Positions 1 to 6,863 of a stretch of DNA of 64,000 bases are shown piece after piece; within the stretch, counting starts at the first letter, position 1; each line of letters starts with the position of its first letter. Made by a program: the position numbers and the translations under genes. The notes under the pieces are model-generated. The model did not search any database. It was not told the DNA's origin and saw only the letters and a list, made by a program, of their open reading frames with translations. Origin of the DNA: Aeromicrobium sp. Root344 (GTDB lineage: Bacteria; Actinomycetota; Actinomycetes; Propionibacteriales; Nocardioidaceae); the NCBI RefSeq assembly GCF_001425755.1, contig NZ_LMDH01000001.1:3347571-3411570 (forward strand), given 5' to 3'.

Positions 1-221
1 GACACGATCGGGGCGTCGGGGTCGAAGCACGTGACGACGTACGACTTGGTGCCCTCGGGCGCACCGGACCAGGACAGCTGCGGCGAGGTGTCGCCGAACT
101 CGTTGACCTGGTCGTCCTTGAGGGGCTGGCCGTCGGTGACGTCAGAGCTCGTCACCGAGAACGACGCCGCGGAGGGCAGGAGCGGATAGGGGTCGGGTGT
201 CACGGGACGGTCAAGGCTCAT
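1..221 (-). CDS. YbhB/YbcL family Raf-kinase-inhibitor-like protein, N-terminal part (cut by window edge)
   Basis: The reverse strand from the ATG at 219-221 reads [20 protein letters not shown] and runs on without a stop to the window edge (73 codons visible). The segment ending [20 protein letters not shown] matches the conserved start of the PEBP fold (YbhB/YbcL), where the DxD/DP residues help form the anion-binding pocket. Family members are cytoplasmic proteins of about 150-180 residues with poorly defined roles. The start is supported by a -10-like TAGCCT seven bases upstream of ATG, implying a leaderless or near-leaderless mRNA. It diverges from the methyltransferase gene at 240, with only 18 bp between start codons. 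The rest of the gene is outside the window. Confidence 0.8.
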   Translation of the reverse strand, partial: MSLDRPVTPDPYPLLPSAASFSVTSSDVTDGQPLKDDQVNEFGDTSPQLSWSGAPEGTKSYVVTCFDPDAPIV

Positions 222-227
222 GCTCGT

Positions 228-234
228 TAGGCTA
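228..234. promoter_or_regulatory. Overlapping divergent -10 elements for the YbhB and methyltransferase genes
   Basis: On the plus strand TAGGCT (228-233) lies exactly six bases before the GTG at 240. On the minus strand TAGCCT (234-229) lies seven bases before the ATG at 221. The two hexamers share five base pairs. Both fit the TANNNT actinobacterial -10 and would make transcripts that begin at or next to the start codon. Confidence 0.6.
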
Positions 235-239
235 GCCCG

Positions 240-1043
240 GTGGCCGAGATCGTACGACTGGACGACCTCGAGGATCCCCGACTCCGCGACTACGTCGACC
301 TGCGCGACGTCCAGCTGAGGCTACGGCTCGAGGCCGACCGCGGATTGTTCCTCGCCGAGGGTGAGAAGGTCGTCCGCCGGGCCGTCGAGTCCGGACACCA
401 GCCGCGCTCGTTCCTCATGTCACCGCGGTGGCTCGACGGCCTCGCCGACCTGCTCGACGCGAGCGACGTGCCCTGCTTCGTGCTCGACGACGCATCGATC
501 GAGAAGCTCACCGGGTTCCACGTGCACCGCGGTGCGCTCGCGGCGTTGGAACGCCCGGAGCTGGCGTCGCCCCAGGAGGTGCTGGCCGGCGCGCGCCGCG
601 TCATCGTCATGGAGGATCTCGCCGACCACACCAACGTCGGCGGCGCGTTCCGTGCCGCCGCGGCGCTGGGCTTCGACGCCGTGCTCCTGTCGCCGCGCTG
701 CGCCGATCCGCTCTACCGCCGCGCGATCAAGGTGTCGATGGGCTCGGTGTTCTGGCTGCCGTACGCGCGGGTCGAGGACTGGTACACCGCGCCGGACGTG
801 CTGCGCGAGGCCGGCTTCACGACGTACGCGATGACGCTGGCCGCCGACTCGGTGCCGATCGACACCGTTCCCCACGACGTCGAGCGCCTGGCCCTCATCG
901 TCGGCTCCGAAGGGCACGGGCTCAGCCCGCACTGGGAGAAGTCAGCCGATCACCGGGTGACGATTCCCATGGCGGCGGGCATCGACTCCCTCAACGTCGC
1001 CTCGTCCGTGGCCGTGGCGTGCTGGGAGCTGCGCTCGCGCTGA
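240..1043 (+). CDS. SpoU/TrmH family RNA 2'-O-methyltransferase
   Basis: 267-residue protein predicted to transfer a methyl group from SAM to a ribose 2'-OH of tRNA or rRNA. The C-terminal SPOUT domain shows all three SpoU motifs: [20 protein letters not shown] (about residues 123-142, motif 1 with the catalytic-region Asn), [10 protein letters not shown] (about 220-230, motif 2) and [19 protein letters not shown] (about 241-260, motif 3). The N-terminal part resembles a substrate-binding domain (SpoU_sub_bind type). The GTG start at 240 is chosen because TAGGCT ends six bases upstream, the leaderless pattern seen throughout this window. The exact RNA target cannot be told from sequence; it could be an rRNA enzyme of the TsnR/RlmB type or a tRNA enzyme. 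It converges on def, with palindromic repeats between them. Confidence 0.9.
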   Translation: MAEIVRLDDLEDPRLRDYVDLRDVQLRLRLEADRGLFLAEGEKVVRRAVESGHQPRSFLMSPRWLDGLADLLDASDVPCFVLDDASIEKLTGFHVHRGALAALERPELASPQEVLAGARRVIVMEDLADHTNVGGAFRAAAALGFDAVLLSPRCADPLYRRAIKVSMGSVFWLPYARVEDWYTAPDVLREAGFTTYAMTLAADSVPIDTVPHDVERLALIVGSEGHGLSPHWEKSADHRVTIPMAAGIDSLNVASSVAVACWELRSR

Positions 1044-1049
1044 CCCCTC

Positions 1050-1132
1050 GGCGGTGGATTCTCCACCGAATGAGCGCGCATACGGTGGAGAATCCACCGC
1101 CGGACGGCATACGGTGGAGAATCCACCGCCGG
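1050..1132. repeat. Three copies of a short palindromic extragenic repeat between convergent genes
   Basis: Three near-identical hairpins lie at 1050-1068, 1083-1103 and 1112-1132. Each has the form CGGTGGA-NNN-TCCACCG (7-bp arms, 3-base loop; the loop is TTC in the first copy and GAA in the others). Copies two and three are part of a 26-bp perfect direct repeat (1078-1103 and 1107-1132, period 29). The first copy is inverted relative to the others, so larger stems are possible. The block fills the gap between the methyltransferase gene and def and could act as a bidirectional terminator or be a REP-type element. Confidence 0.75.
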
Positions 1133-1144
1133 TGCCTCGGGGGA

Positions 1145-1750
1145 CTAGCGCTCGATGACCGGGTCGTCGACGAGCACGGTGATGGGCCAGTCCTCGGGAT
1201 AGTTGTCCGCGAGCTCCTGGTGCTGCTTGTAGAGCTTCTTGCGGGAGCGCTCGGGCAGCCGGTCGCCGAACACCGTGCCGAACAAGTGGTCGGTCTCGTG
1301 CTGCAGGCAGCGCGCCAGCAGTCCGTCGCCGACGAACTCGACGGGTGCACCGGTGTGATCGACGCCCGTGACGTGTGCGCGGTCGGGCCGGGCGCATGAC
1401 GTGAAAGCGCCGGGCAGAGACAGGCAGCCCTCGTCCTCGTCCTCCAGGTTGCGGTCCTTGCCCTCGGGCAGGTGCAGCACGGGGTTGCACACGACGCCGG
1501 TGATCTGGTTGTTGTCGTCGTCGGGGCAGTCGAAGACGAACACCTTGAGGTCGACGCCCACCTGGTTGGCCGCAAGGCCCACGCCCTTGGCCGCGTACAT
1601 CGTGGCGACCATGTCCTTGACGAGTGTCTCGAGCTCGTCGTCGAACACCGTGACGTCCTCGAGCTCTCGGTGCATGACGGGTGTGCCCCAGCGGGTGATG
1701 GGGCGTACGGAACCGCCTCCGGGCAGCGGTCGGGACTGTGAAGCAGGCAC
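1145..1750 (-). CDS. def: Peptide deformylase
   Basis: 201-residue metalloenzyme that removes the formyl group from the N-terminal methionine of nascent proteins. All three family motifs are present: GVGLAANQ (56-63, motif 1), EGCLSLPG (107-114, motif 2, with metal ligand Cys109) and QHETDHLFG (150-158, motif 3, with His151, Glu152 and His155). I place the start at the GTG at 1750 because AAGGAG sits ten bases upstream and the protein then begins just before the conserved ITRWGTPVMH segment; an upstream ATG at 1894 would add 48 unlikely residues. A TAGCCT -10 (rc of 1784-1789) upstream predicts a leader of about 27 nt. Diverges from the acyl-CoA dehydrogenase gene by 188 bp. Confidence 0.93.
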   Translation of the reverse strand: MPASQSRPLPGGGSVRPITRWGTPVMHRELEDVTVFDDELETLVKDMVATMYAAKGVGLAANQVGVDLKVFVFDCPDDDNNQITGVVCNPVLHLPEGKDRNLEDEDEGCLSLPGAFTSCARPDRAHVTGVDHTGAPVEFVGDGLLARCLQHETDHLFGTVFGDRLPERSRKKLYKQHQELADNYPEDWPITVLVDDPVIER

Positions 1751-1836
1751 GGGCTCTGGGCTCCTTCGCTCAGGACTGGACAAGGCTACCCAGCCACCGA
1801 GTCGCGGCAACTGCTGGTCCTGCGATGTGAGTTCGG

Positions 1837-1870
1837 ATACCATGGGTATGTCAAACTGCAACTCGCAGTT
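1837..1870. promoter_or_regulatory. Twin palindromes, candidate operator for the acyl-CoA dehydrogenase operon
   Basis: Two short inverted repeats lie close together in the def/acyl-CoA dehydrogenase divergent region: ATACC-ATG-GGTAT (1837-1849) and AACTGC-AACTC-GCAGTT (1854-1870), the second followed by another half site, acAGTT. They lie about 70-100 bp before the dehydrogenase start. The arrangement suits a dimeric regulator of fatty-acid or lipid genes, but no cognate regulator can be named. Confidence 0.4.
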
Positions 1871-1938
1871 ACAGTTGGCGGAGCGGGTGGGCAACTCAGT
1901 CCAACCTCGCCCTTCATCATCCAGTCCGAGGAGTTCCT

Positions 1939-3255
1939 GTGGCCAGTCGCCGAGATCCCATGGGCATCGGTCTGGCGGTGCTCAACCGCATCGCCAGCTC
2001 GCCGACCATCGACAAGCTCAAGCTGCGCAAGACGACCGAGAAGGCCGTCTACCAGGGTGCCAAGAGCGGCTTCCGCGTCGCCGGTGCCACGACGCGTACG
2101 TTCAAGCGGGTCAAGAGCTCGGGCAAGCCCAAGCGCCTGGCGCGTACGTCCGACAGCGGCGTGTTCGACCTGGAGCCGACCGAGGACCAGCAGATGATCG
2201 TCGGCGTCATCAAGGAGTTCGCCGCCGAGGTGCTCCGTCCCGGCGCCGAGGCAGCCGAGTCCGCCAACGACACGCCCAAGGAAGTCCTCGCGCAGACGAG
2301 TGAGTTCGGGCTGACGCTGCTCAACATCCCCGAGAGCCTCGGTGGACTGTCCGAGGACCGCTCCGCCGTCACCGGCGTGCTGGTCGCCGAGGCGCTCGCC
2401 GAGGGCGACATGGGGCAGGCCGTCGCATGTCTCGCCCCGGCCGCTGTGGCGACTGCCATCTCGCTGTGGGGCTCCGACGCGCAGCAGCAGACCTATCTCC
2501 CCGCCTTCGCGGGCGACGACATCCCGACCGCCGCGCTCGCAGTCGCTGAGCCCCGTCCCCTCTTCGACCCGTTCGAGCTGCAGACCACGGGCGTCACGAC
2601 CGACAGCGGCTTCCGGCTCAACGGCGTGAAGTCCGCCGTCGTACGCGGCGCCGAGGCCGAGCTGTTCGTCGTGGCGGTCGACATCGAGGGGCGCGGCCCG
2701 ACGCTGGTGCTGCTCGAGTCGAGCACCGACGGTGTGACGATCGAGGCGGACCCCGGCATGGGTCTGCGTGCAGCCGGCCTGAGCCGGCTCGTCCTGACCG
2801 ACGTCGACATCCCCGCGGACGCGATCCTCGGCGACGGCTCGACTGACGACTACCGCGAGTGCGTACGCCTCTCGCGCCTCGCCTGGGCCGGTCTGGCACT
2901 CGGCGCGGCCCGAGCCGTCCTCGACTACGTCTCGGACTACGTCAAGACCCGCACAGCCTTCGGTGAGCCCATCGCCCACCGCCAGGCCGTGGCGTTCATG
3001 GTCGCCGACATCGCGATCGAGCTCGAAGGCATGCGCCTCACGACGCTGCGAGCCGCTTCGCGGGCCGAGCAGGGCGCCGACTACGCCCGTGAGGTCGCGC
3101 TCGCACGACGGCTGACCGCCGAGTACGGCATGAAGATCGGCACCGACGGCGTTCAGCTGCTCGGTGGCCACGGCTTCGTCAAGGAGCACCCGGTCGAACG
3201 GTGGTACCGCGACCTGCGAGCCATCGGCCTGATGGAAGGAGCAGTCCTCGTCTGA
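1939..3255 (+). CDS. Acyl-CoA dehydrogenase family protein (FadE24-like)
   Basis: 438-residue flavoprotein of the acyl-CoA dehydrogenase superfamily, expected to desaturate an acyl-CoA at the alpha-beta position with FAD as acceptor. After an unusual basic N-terminal extension of about 75 residues (helical, Lys/Arg-rich), the order is N-terminal helical domain (about 80-190), middle beta domain (about 195-295) and C-terminal helical domain with RTAFGEPIAHRQAVAFMVAD (about 340-360) and LLGGHGFVKEHPVERWYRDLRAI near the end. The GTG start at 1939 follows GAGGAG by five bases. It is followed 14 bp later by a second dehydrogenase gene. The tandem pair and the long first protein resemble Mycobacterium fadE24-fadE23 (from memory of the family, not searched); such pairs may form a heteromer. 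Confidence 0.82.
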   Translation: MASRRDPMGIGLAVLNRIASSPTIDKLKLRKTTEKAVYQGAKSGFRVAGATTRTFKRVKSSGKPKRLARTSDSGVFDLEPTEDQQMIVGVIKEFAAEVLRPGAEAAESANDTPKEVLAQTSEFGLTLLNIPESLGGLSEDRSAVTGVLVAEALAEGDMGQAVACLAPAAVATAISLWGSDAQQQTYLPAFAGDDIPTAALAVAEPRPLFDPFELQTTGVTTDSGFRLNGVKSAVVRGAEAELFVVAVDIEGRGPTLVLLESSTDGVTIEADPGMGLRAAGLSRLVLTDVDIPADAILGDGSTDDYRECVRLSRLAWAGLALGAARAVLDYVSDYVKTRTAFGEPIAHRQAVAFMVADIAIELEGMRLTTLRAASRAEQGADYAREVALARRLTAEYGMKIGTDGVQLLGGHGFVKEHPVERWYRDLRAIGLMEGAVLV

Positions 3256-3269
3256 GGACGGAATCACTC

Positions 3270-4490
3270 ATGATCAATCTCGAGACTCCCCGCAAGTTCC
3301 GCCCGTTCATCAAGCAGGCCCATCAGGTCGCCGAGGAGTTCCTGCGCGCCAACTCGCGCAAGTACGACCTCGCCGAGCACGCCTACCCCAAGGAGCTGGA
3401 TCTCCTCGCCTCGCTGGTCGACGGCATGGGCGACTCCGGCCAGGGCCAGGGAGCCGGCGCGGCCGGCGTGCGTCGTGACGAGACGGACGAGGACGACAAG
3501 GGCAGCAAGGTCAAGAACGGCACCAACATGTCGTCCGTGCTCTCGATCATCGAGATGTGCTGGGCAGACGTCGGACTCCTGCTCTCGATGCCCCGCCAGG
3601 GCCTCGGCAACTCCGCGATCGCCTCGGTGGCCAACGAGGAGCAGCTCGAGCGTTTCAAGGGCACCTGGGCAGCGATGGCGATCACCGAGCCGAGCTTCGG
3701 CTCCGACTCCGCCGCGATCACCACGACCGCGGTCAAGGACGGCGACGCCTACATCCTCAACGGCGAGAAGATCTTCGTGACGGCCGGCGACCGGGCCGAC
3801 TCGGTCGTGGTCTGGGCAACGCTCGACAAGAGCCTCGGCCGCGCGGCGATCAAGTCGTTCCTCGTGCCCAAGAGCCTGCCCGGCATCAGGGTCGAGCGCC
3901 TCGAGCACAAGCTCGGCATCCGCTCGTCCGACACCGCAGTCATCGTGCTCGACAACTGCCGCGTGCCCGCCGAGAACCTCCTCGGCAACCCGGAGATCGA
4001 CACGAAGCAGGGCTTCGCGGGCGCGATGGCGACGTTCGACAACACGCGCCCGCTCGTCGCCGGCATGGCTGTCGGCTGCGCTCGCGCTGCGCTGGAGGAC
4101 GTACGCCGCCTGCTGGAGGACGCCGGCGTCGTCATCGACTACGACCGTCCCGTGCAGTCGCAGTCGTACGCTGCGGCGACGTTCATCGCGATGGAGGCTG
4201 ATTGGGAGGCCGCCTTGCTGCTGACCCTCGAGGCTGCGTGGCTGGCGGACAACCGCAAGCCCAACTCCATGGAGGCTTCGATGGCCAAGGCCAAGGCCGG
4301 CCGGGTCGGCAACCAGATCACGCTGCGCTGCGTCGAGCTCGCCGGGACCCTCGGCTACAGCGAGACCGAGCTGGTCGAGAAGTGGGCGAGGGACTCCAAG
4401 ATCCTCGACATCTTCGAGGGCACCCAGCAGATCCAGCAGCTCATCGTGGCTCGTCGCCTGCTCAACCTCACCTCGTCGGAGCTTCGCTGA
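3270..4490 (+). CDS. Acyl-CoA dehydrogenase family protein (FadE23-like)
   Basis: 406-residue acyl-CoA dehydrogenase, second gene of the tandem pair. Visible family features are AITEPSFGSDSAAITTTAVKDGD (FAD/substrate region, about 135-157), GEKIFVTAGDRAD (about 163-175), HKLGIRSSDTA in the middle domain and EGTQQIQQLIVARRLL at the C-terminus, the usual EGTxxIQ element. I choose the ATG at 3270 rather than the open frame's earlier Met at 3201 because the latter lies inside the upstream gene and GAGGACGGA precedes 3270. Only 14 bp separate it from the upstream gene, so they are very likely co-transcribed. Substrate chain length cannot be inferred. Confidence 0.88.
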   Translation: MINLETPRKFRPFIKQAHQVAEEFLRANSRKYDLAEHAYPKELDLLASLVDGMGDSGQGQGAGAAGVRRDETDEDDKGSKVKNGTNMSSVLSIIEMCWADVGLLLSMPRQGLGNSAIASVANEEQLERFKGTWAAMAITEPSFGSDSAAITTTAVKDGDAYILNGEKIFVTAGDRADSVVVWATLDKSLGRAAIKSFLVPKSLPGIRVERLEHKLGIRSSDTAVIVLDNCRVPAENLLGNPEIDTKQGFAGAMATFDNTRPLVAGMAVGCARAALEDVRRLLEDAGVVIDYDRPVQSQSYAAATFIAMEADWEAALLLTLEAAWLADNRKPNSMEASMAKAKAGRVGNQITLRCVELAGTLGYSETELVEKWARDSKILDIFEGTQQIQQLIVARRLLNLTSSELR

Positions 4491-4508
4491 CGGACCCGGG
4501 TTGTTCTA

Positions 4509-4514
4509 TAGGCT
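4509..4514 (+). promoter_or_regulatory. -10 element TAGGCT of the marR gene (leaderless)
   Basis: TAGGCT followed by exactly six bases and then ATG at 4521. This is the arrangement repeated at many genes here and implies transcription starting at the start codon. No convincing -35 is seen. Confidence 0.55.
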
Positions 4515-4520
4515 GGCGGG

Positions 4521-4970
4521 ATGAGCAACGATCTGCCCAACGACCTGGACGTCGAGTACGAGCTGACCAGGTTCGTGCGGCGAGTCCGTGCGCGCTCGCT
4601 CCGCCAGATCCCGGAGATCCACCCGTCGCTGGACTACGGCCAGTTCCTGTTCCTCATCGCGATCTGCGACGCACCCGAGGGCATCCGGGGCTCGGAGCTG
4701 GCCGAAGGCCTGGGCGTGCACAAGTCGACCGCGAGCCGCGCGATCGCCGCGTTGGAAAAGCTCGGCCTGGTCGCACGCGTGCCTGACCCCGACGACGGTC
4801 GAGCACAGCTGCTCGTCGCCGAACCGGAGGCGCGGGCCAAGCTCGAGGCCTACCGCAAGCGCAGTCACCAGCGGTTCTCCGCGATCATCTCGGGCTGGAC
4901 CGACGAGGACATCACCACCTTCGCCCGCAGCCTTGCGCGCCTCAACGACGCCGCAGAACAGATCCCGTGA
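4521..4970 (+). CDS. MarR family transcriptional regulator
   Basis: 149-residue winged-helix regulator. The recognition region is GIRGSELAEGLGVHKSTASRAIAALEKLGLVAR (about 54-86), followed by the wing VPDPDDGRAQLLVAEPE. N- and C-terminal helices would form the dimer interface. The ATG is supported by the upstream TAGGCT-N6 pattern. It overlaps the DUF952 gene by four bases (GTGA), so the two are translated together. Family members respond to small phenolic or oxidant ligands and usually repress neighbours; the target may be this operon or the alcohol dehydrogenase gene nearby, but no operator palindrome is visible. Confidence 0.87.
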   Translation: MSNDLPNDLDVEYELTRFVRRVRARSLRQIPEIHPSLDYGQFLFLIAICDAPEGIRGSELAEGLGVHKSTASRAIAALEKLGLVARVPDPDDGRAQLLVAEPEARAKLEAYRKRSHQRFSAIISGWTDEDITTFARSLARLNDAAEQIP

Positions 4971-5296
4971 GGATTTTCCACCTCGCAACCGAGGACGCCT
5001 GGACCTCAGCCGTCGCCGCCGGCACCTACACCGTGTCGACCTTGGGACTGCAGCTGTCCGAGGTGGGCTTCATCCACTGCTCGCAGGCCCCGCAGGTCGC
5101 CGGAGTGCACGAGCGGTTCTATTGCGACGTGGCCGAACCTCTACGCCTGCTGACGATCGACACCGACCTGCTGACCTCGCCCTGGCAGCTCGACCCGGTC
5201 GAGGGAGAGTCGCTGCCCTTCCCGCACATCTACGGACCGCTCAACGTCGATGCCGTGGTGTCGGCGGAGCCGTTCAGAGCGTCAGCAGCGACTTGA
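4967..5296 (+). CDS. DUF952 domain-containing protein
   Basis: 109-residue protein matching the DUF952 family (FHLATEDAWTSAVAAGTY at the start and VGFIHCSQAPQV in the middle, with the conserved HCS..Q segment). Function is unknown; the fold is thought to be related to ADP-ribosyl transferase-like proteins, which is only family-level knowledge. The GTG at 4967 overlaps the marR stop. Its 3' end overlaps the convergent alcohol dehydrogenase gene by 23 bases, so their mRNAs are antisense to each other at the tails. Confidence 0.8.
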   Translation: MRIFHLATEDAWTSAVAAGTYTVSTLGLQLSEVGFIHCSQAPQVAGVHERFYCDVAEPLRLLTIDTDLLTSPWQLDPVEGESLPFPHIYGPLNVDAVVSAEPFRASAAT

Positions 5297-6317
5297 TGGC
5301 CGTACGCTCGTCCATCGCGCGATAACCGTCGGCGACCTGGTCGAGCGGCAGCGTCTGGTCGAACACGCGGCCGGGGGACACCGCGCCTGACAGGACATCG
5401 GGCAGCAGCTCCTCGATGTAGGCGCGAGCGGGCGCGACGCCGCCGGCGATGCCGAGGTTGCGGTAGAACATGCCGCGCACGTCCACCTCGACGCCGTGCG
5501 GGACGCCGACGAACCCGATCCGCCCGCCGGGCCTGGCGCACTGCATGGCCTGCGCCATGCTCTGCTCGGTGCCGACGCACTCGAGCACGTGGTCCGCGCC
5601 GATGCCGTCGAGCATCTCCCGGACCTCGGCGGCACCTTCCTTGCCGCGAGTCGCGACGATCTCGTCGGCCCCGAACTCGCGCGCCAGCTGCTGGCGATCC
5701 TCGTGACGGGACATCGCGACGATGCGGCCGGCGCCGAGGCGCTTGGCTGCGAGCACGGCGGAGAGACCGACAGCGCCGTCGCCGACGACTGCGACCGTGC
5801 TGCCCGCCTTGACGCCGGCGAGCATCGCTGCGTGGTGCCCGGTCGGGAAGACGTCGGACAGCGTCAGGAGGTGAGGCACGAGCGCCTCGTCCGGCTGCGC
5901 GGTCGCCACCAAGGTGCCGTCGGCCAGCGGAACGCGTACGAGCTCACCCTGCCCGCCGTCGACCGGACGACCTTGGCGGTCGTCGACGCCCCAGAAGCCG
6001 CCGCTGACGCACGACGTGTGGATGCCGCGTTCGCAGAGCTTGCACGTGTTGTCGGAGTACATGAACGGCGCGATGACGAAGTCGCCCTCGTTCAGCGCCG
6101 AGACGCCCGCGCCGACCTGCTCGACGATGCCCACGAACTCGTGTCCGATGCGCATGGGCTCGCTGACCTCGTTGATCCCGCGGTACGGCCACAGGTCGGA
6201 CCCGCAGACACACGCGGCCACGACGCGCACGATGGCGTCGCCGTCGTCGTGGAGCTGCGGGGCGGGTACGTCGTCGAGGCGAATGTCATGAGGGGCGTGG
6301 AGGACGGTGGCGCGCAT
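5274..6317 (-). CDS. Zinc-dependent medium-chain alcohol dehydrogenase
   Basis: 347-residue NAD(P)-dependent dehydrogenase. The GroES-like catalytic domain has Cys38 (CVCGSD) and GHE (58-60) as catalytic zinc ligands; the nucleotide fold has VAVVGDGAVGLSAVLAAKRLGA. The structural zinc lobe is unusual: the normal C-x2-C-x2-C-x7-C reads D89-x2-C92-x2-C95-x7-C103, so the first ligand is Asp rather than Cys. The start at 6317 is the MRATVLHAP methionine typical of the family; the longer open frame upstream is antisense to the FKBP gene. The substrate is not evident; related proteins act on alcohols or sorbitol/threonine-like compounds. Diverges from fkbp by 42 bp. Confidence 0.88.
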   Translation of the reverse strand: MRATVLHAPHDIRLDDVPAPQLHDDGDAIVRVVAACVCGSDLWPYRGINEVSEPMRIGHEFVGIVEQVGAGVSALNEGDFVIAPFMYSDNTCKLCERGIHTSCVSGGFWGVDDRQGRPVDGGQGELVRVPLADGTLVATAQPDEALVPHLLTLSDVFPTGHHAAMLAGVKAGSTVAVVGDGAVGLSAVLAAKRLGAGRIVAMSRHEDRQQLAREFGADEIVATRGKEGAAEVREMLDGIGADHVLECVGTEQSMAQAMQCARPGGRIGFVGVPHGVEVDVRGMFYRNLGIAGGVAPARAYIEELLPDVLSGAVSPGRVFDQTLPLDQVADGYRAMDERTAIKSLLTL

Positions 6318-6359
6318 CTGGCCATTGTTGCAGCGAGCACGTGTGAAAGGATCGCGAGC

Positions 6360-6719
6360 ATGACTGACAAGCCTGAAGTTGACTTCATCGAGGGCCCTCC
6401 GCCCACCGAGCTCCAGATCAAGGACCTCATCGTCGGCGACGGACCCGAGGCGGTGCCCGGCGGGCTCGTCGACGTGCACTACGTCGGCGTCGAGTTCGAG
6501 ACCGGCGAGCAGTTCGACTCGTCGTGGGACCGCGGCCAGTCCGCGAAGTTCCCGCTCCCGCAGCTCATCGGCGCGTGGCAGCAGGGCATCCCCGGCATGA
6601 AGGTCGGGGGCCGGCGTCAGCTGGTCTGCCCGCCTGAGCTGGCCTACGGCCCCGCCGGTGGTGGCCACCGGCTCTCCGGCAAGACCCTCGTCTTCGTGAT
6701 CGACCTGCTGGGCGTCTGA
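6360..6719 (+). CDS. FKBP-type peptidyl-prolyl cis-trans isomerase
   Basis: 119-residue cytoplasmic PPIase, a single FKBP domain of the usual size. Characteristic segments are LVDVHYVGVEFETGEQFDSSW (about 37-57), PLPQLIGAWQQGIPGMKVGGRRQLVCPPELAYG (about 66-98) and LVFVIDLLGV at the C-terminus. Aromatic and acidic pocket residues (Tyr, Phe, Asp, Trp, Tyr) are in place. No signal peptide is seen. AAGGA precedes the ATG by eight bases. It stands alone, convergent with hrpA across a large nested palindrome. Confidence 0.93.
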   Translation: MTDKPEVDFIEGPPPTELQIKDLIVGDGPEAVPGGLVDVHYVGVEFETGEQFDSSWDRGQSAKFPLPQLIGAWQQGIPGMKVGGRRQLVCPPELAYGPAGGGHRLSGKTLVFVIDLLGV

Positions 6720-6730
6720 CCCCTGGTCGG

Positions 6731-6852
6731 CGGTTTACCAAGAGGCCACGGCAAACAGTCACTCCTCAGGGCGCACGCGCCTTGCGGGGTGGCTGTTTGC
6801 CCTGTGGCGTCGATCGGCGGGGCGAAGTTTGCCCTGACCTCTTGGTAAACCG
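6731..6852. repeat. Nested inverted repeat between fkbp and hrpA
   Basis: Outer arms CGGTTTACCAAGAGG (6731-6745) and its perfect complement at 6838-6852 enclose inner arms starting GGCAAACAG at 6750-6765 and complementary sequence at 6787-6802 (14 of 16 matching). A further GTTTGCC half-site lies at 6828-6834. The whole 122-bp block could fold as a branched hairpin or cruciform and fills the gap between two convergent genes, so a bidirectional terminator or REP-like element is likely. Confidence 0.7.
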
Positions 6853-6863
6853 CAGCCAACCGT

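Noticed and set aside
1050..1132. CRISPR-like array
   Set aside because: Only three units of 17-26 bp with irregular orientation and 8-14-bp spacing; no spacers of regular length and no cas genes.
1786..3267. Minus-strand open frame of 493 codons
   Set aside because: Shadow of the first acyl-CoA dehydrogenase gene; no recognisable domain.
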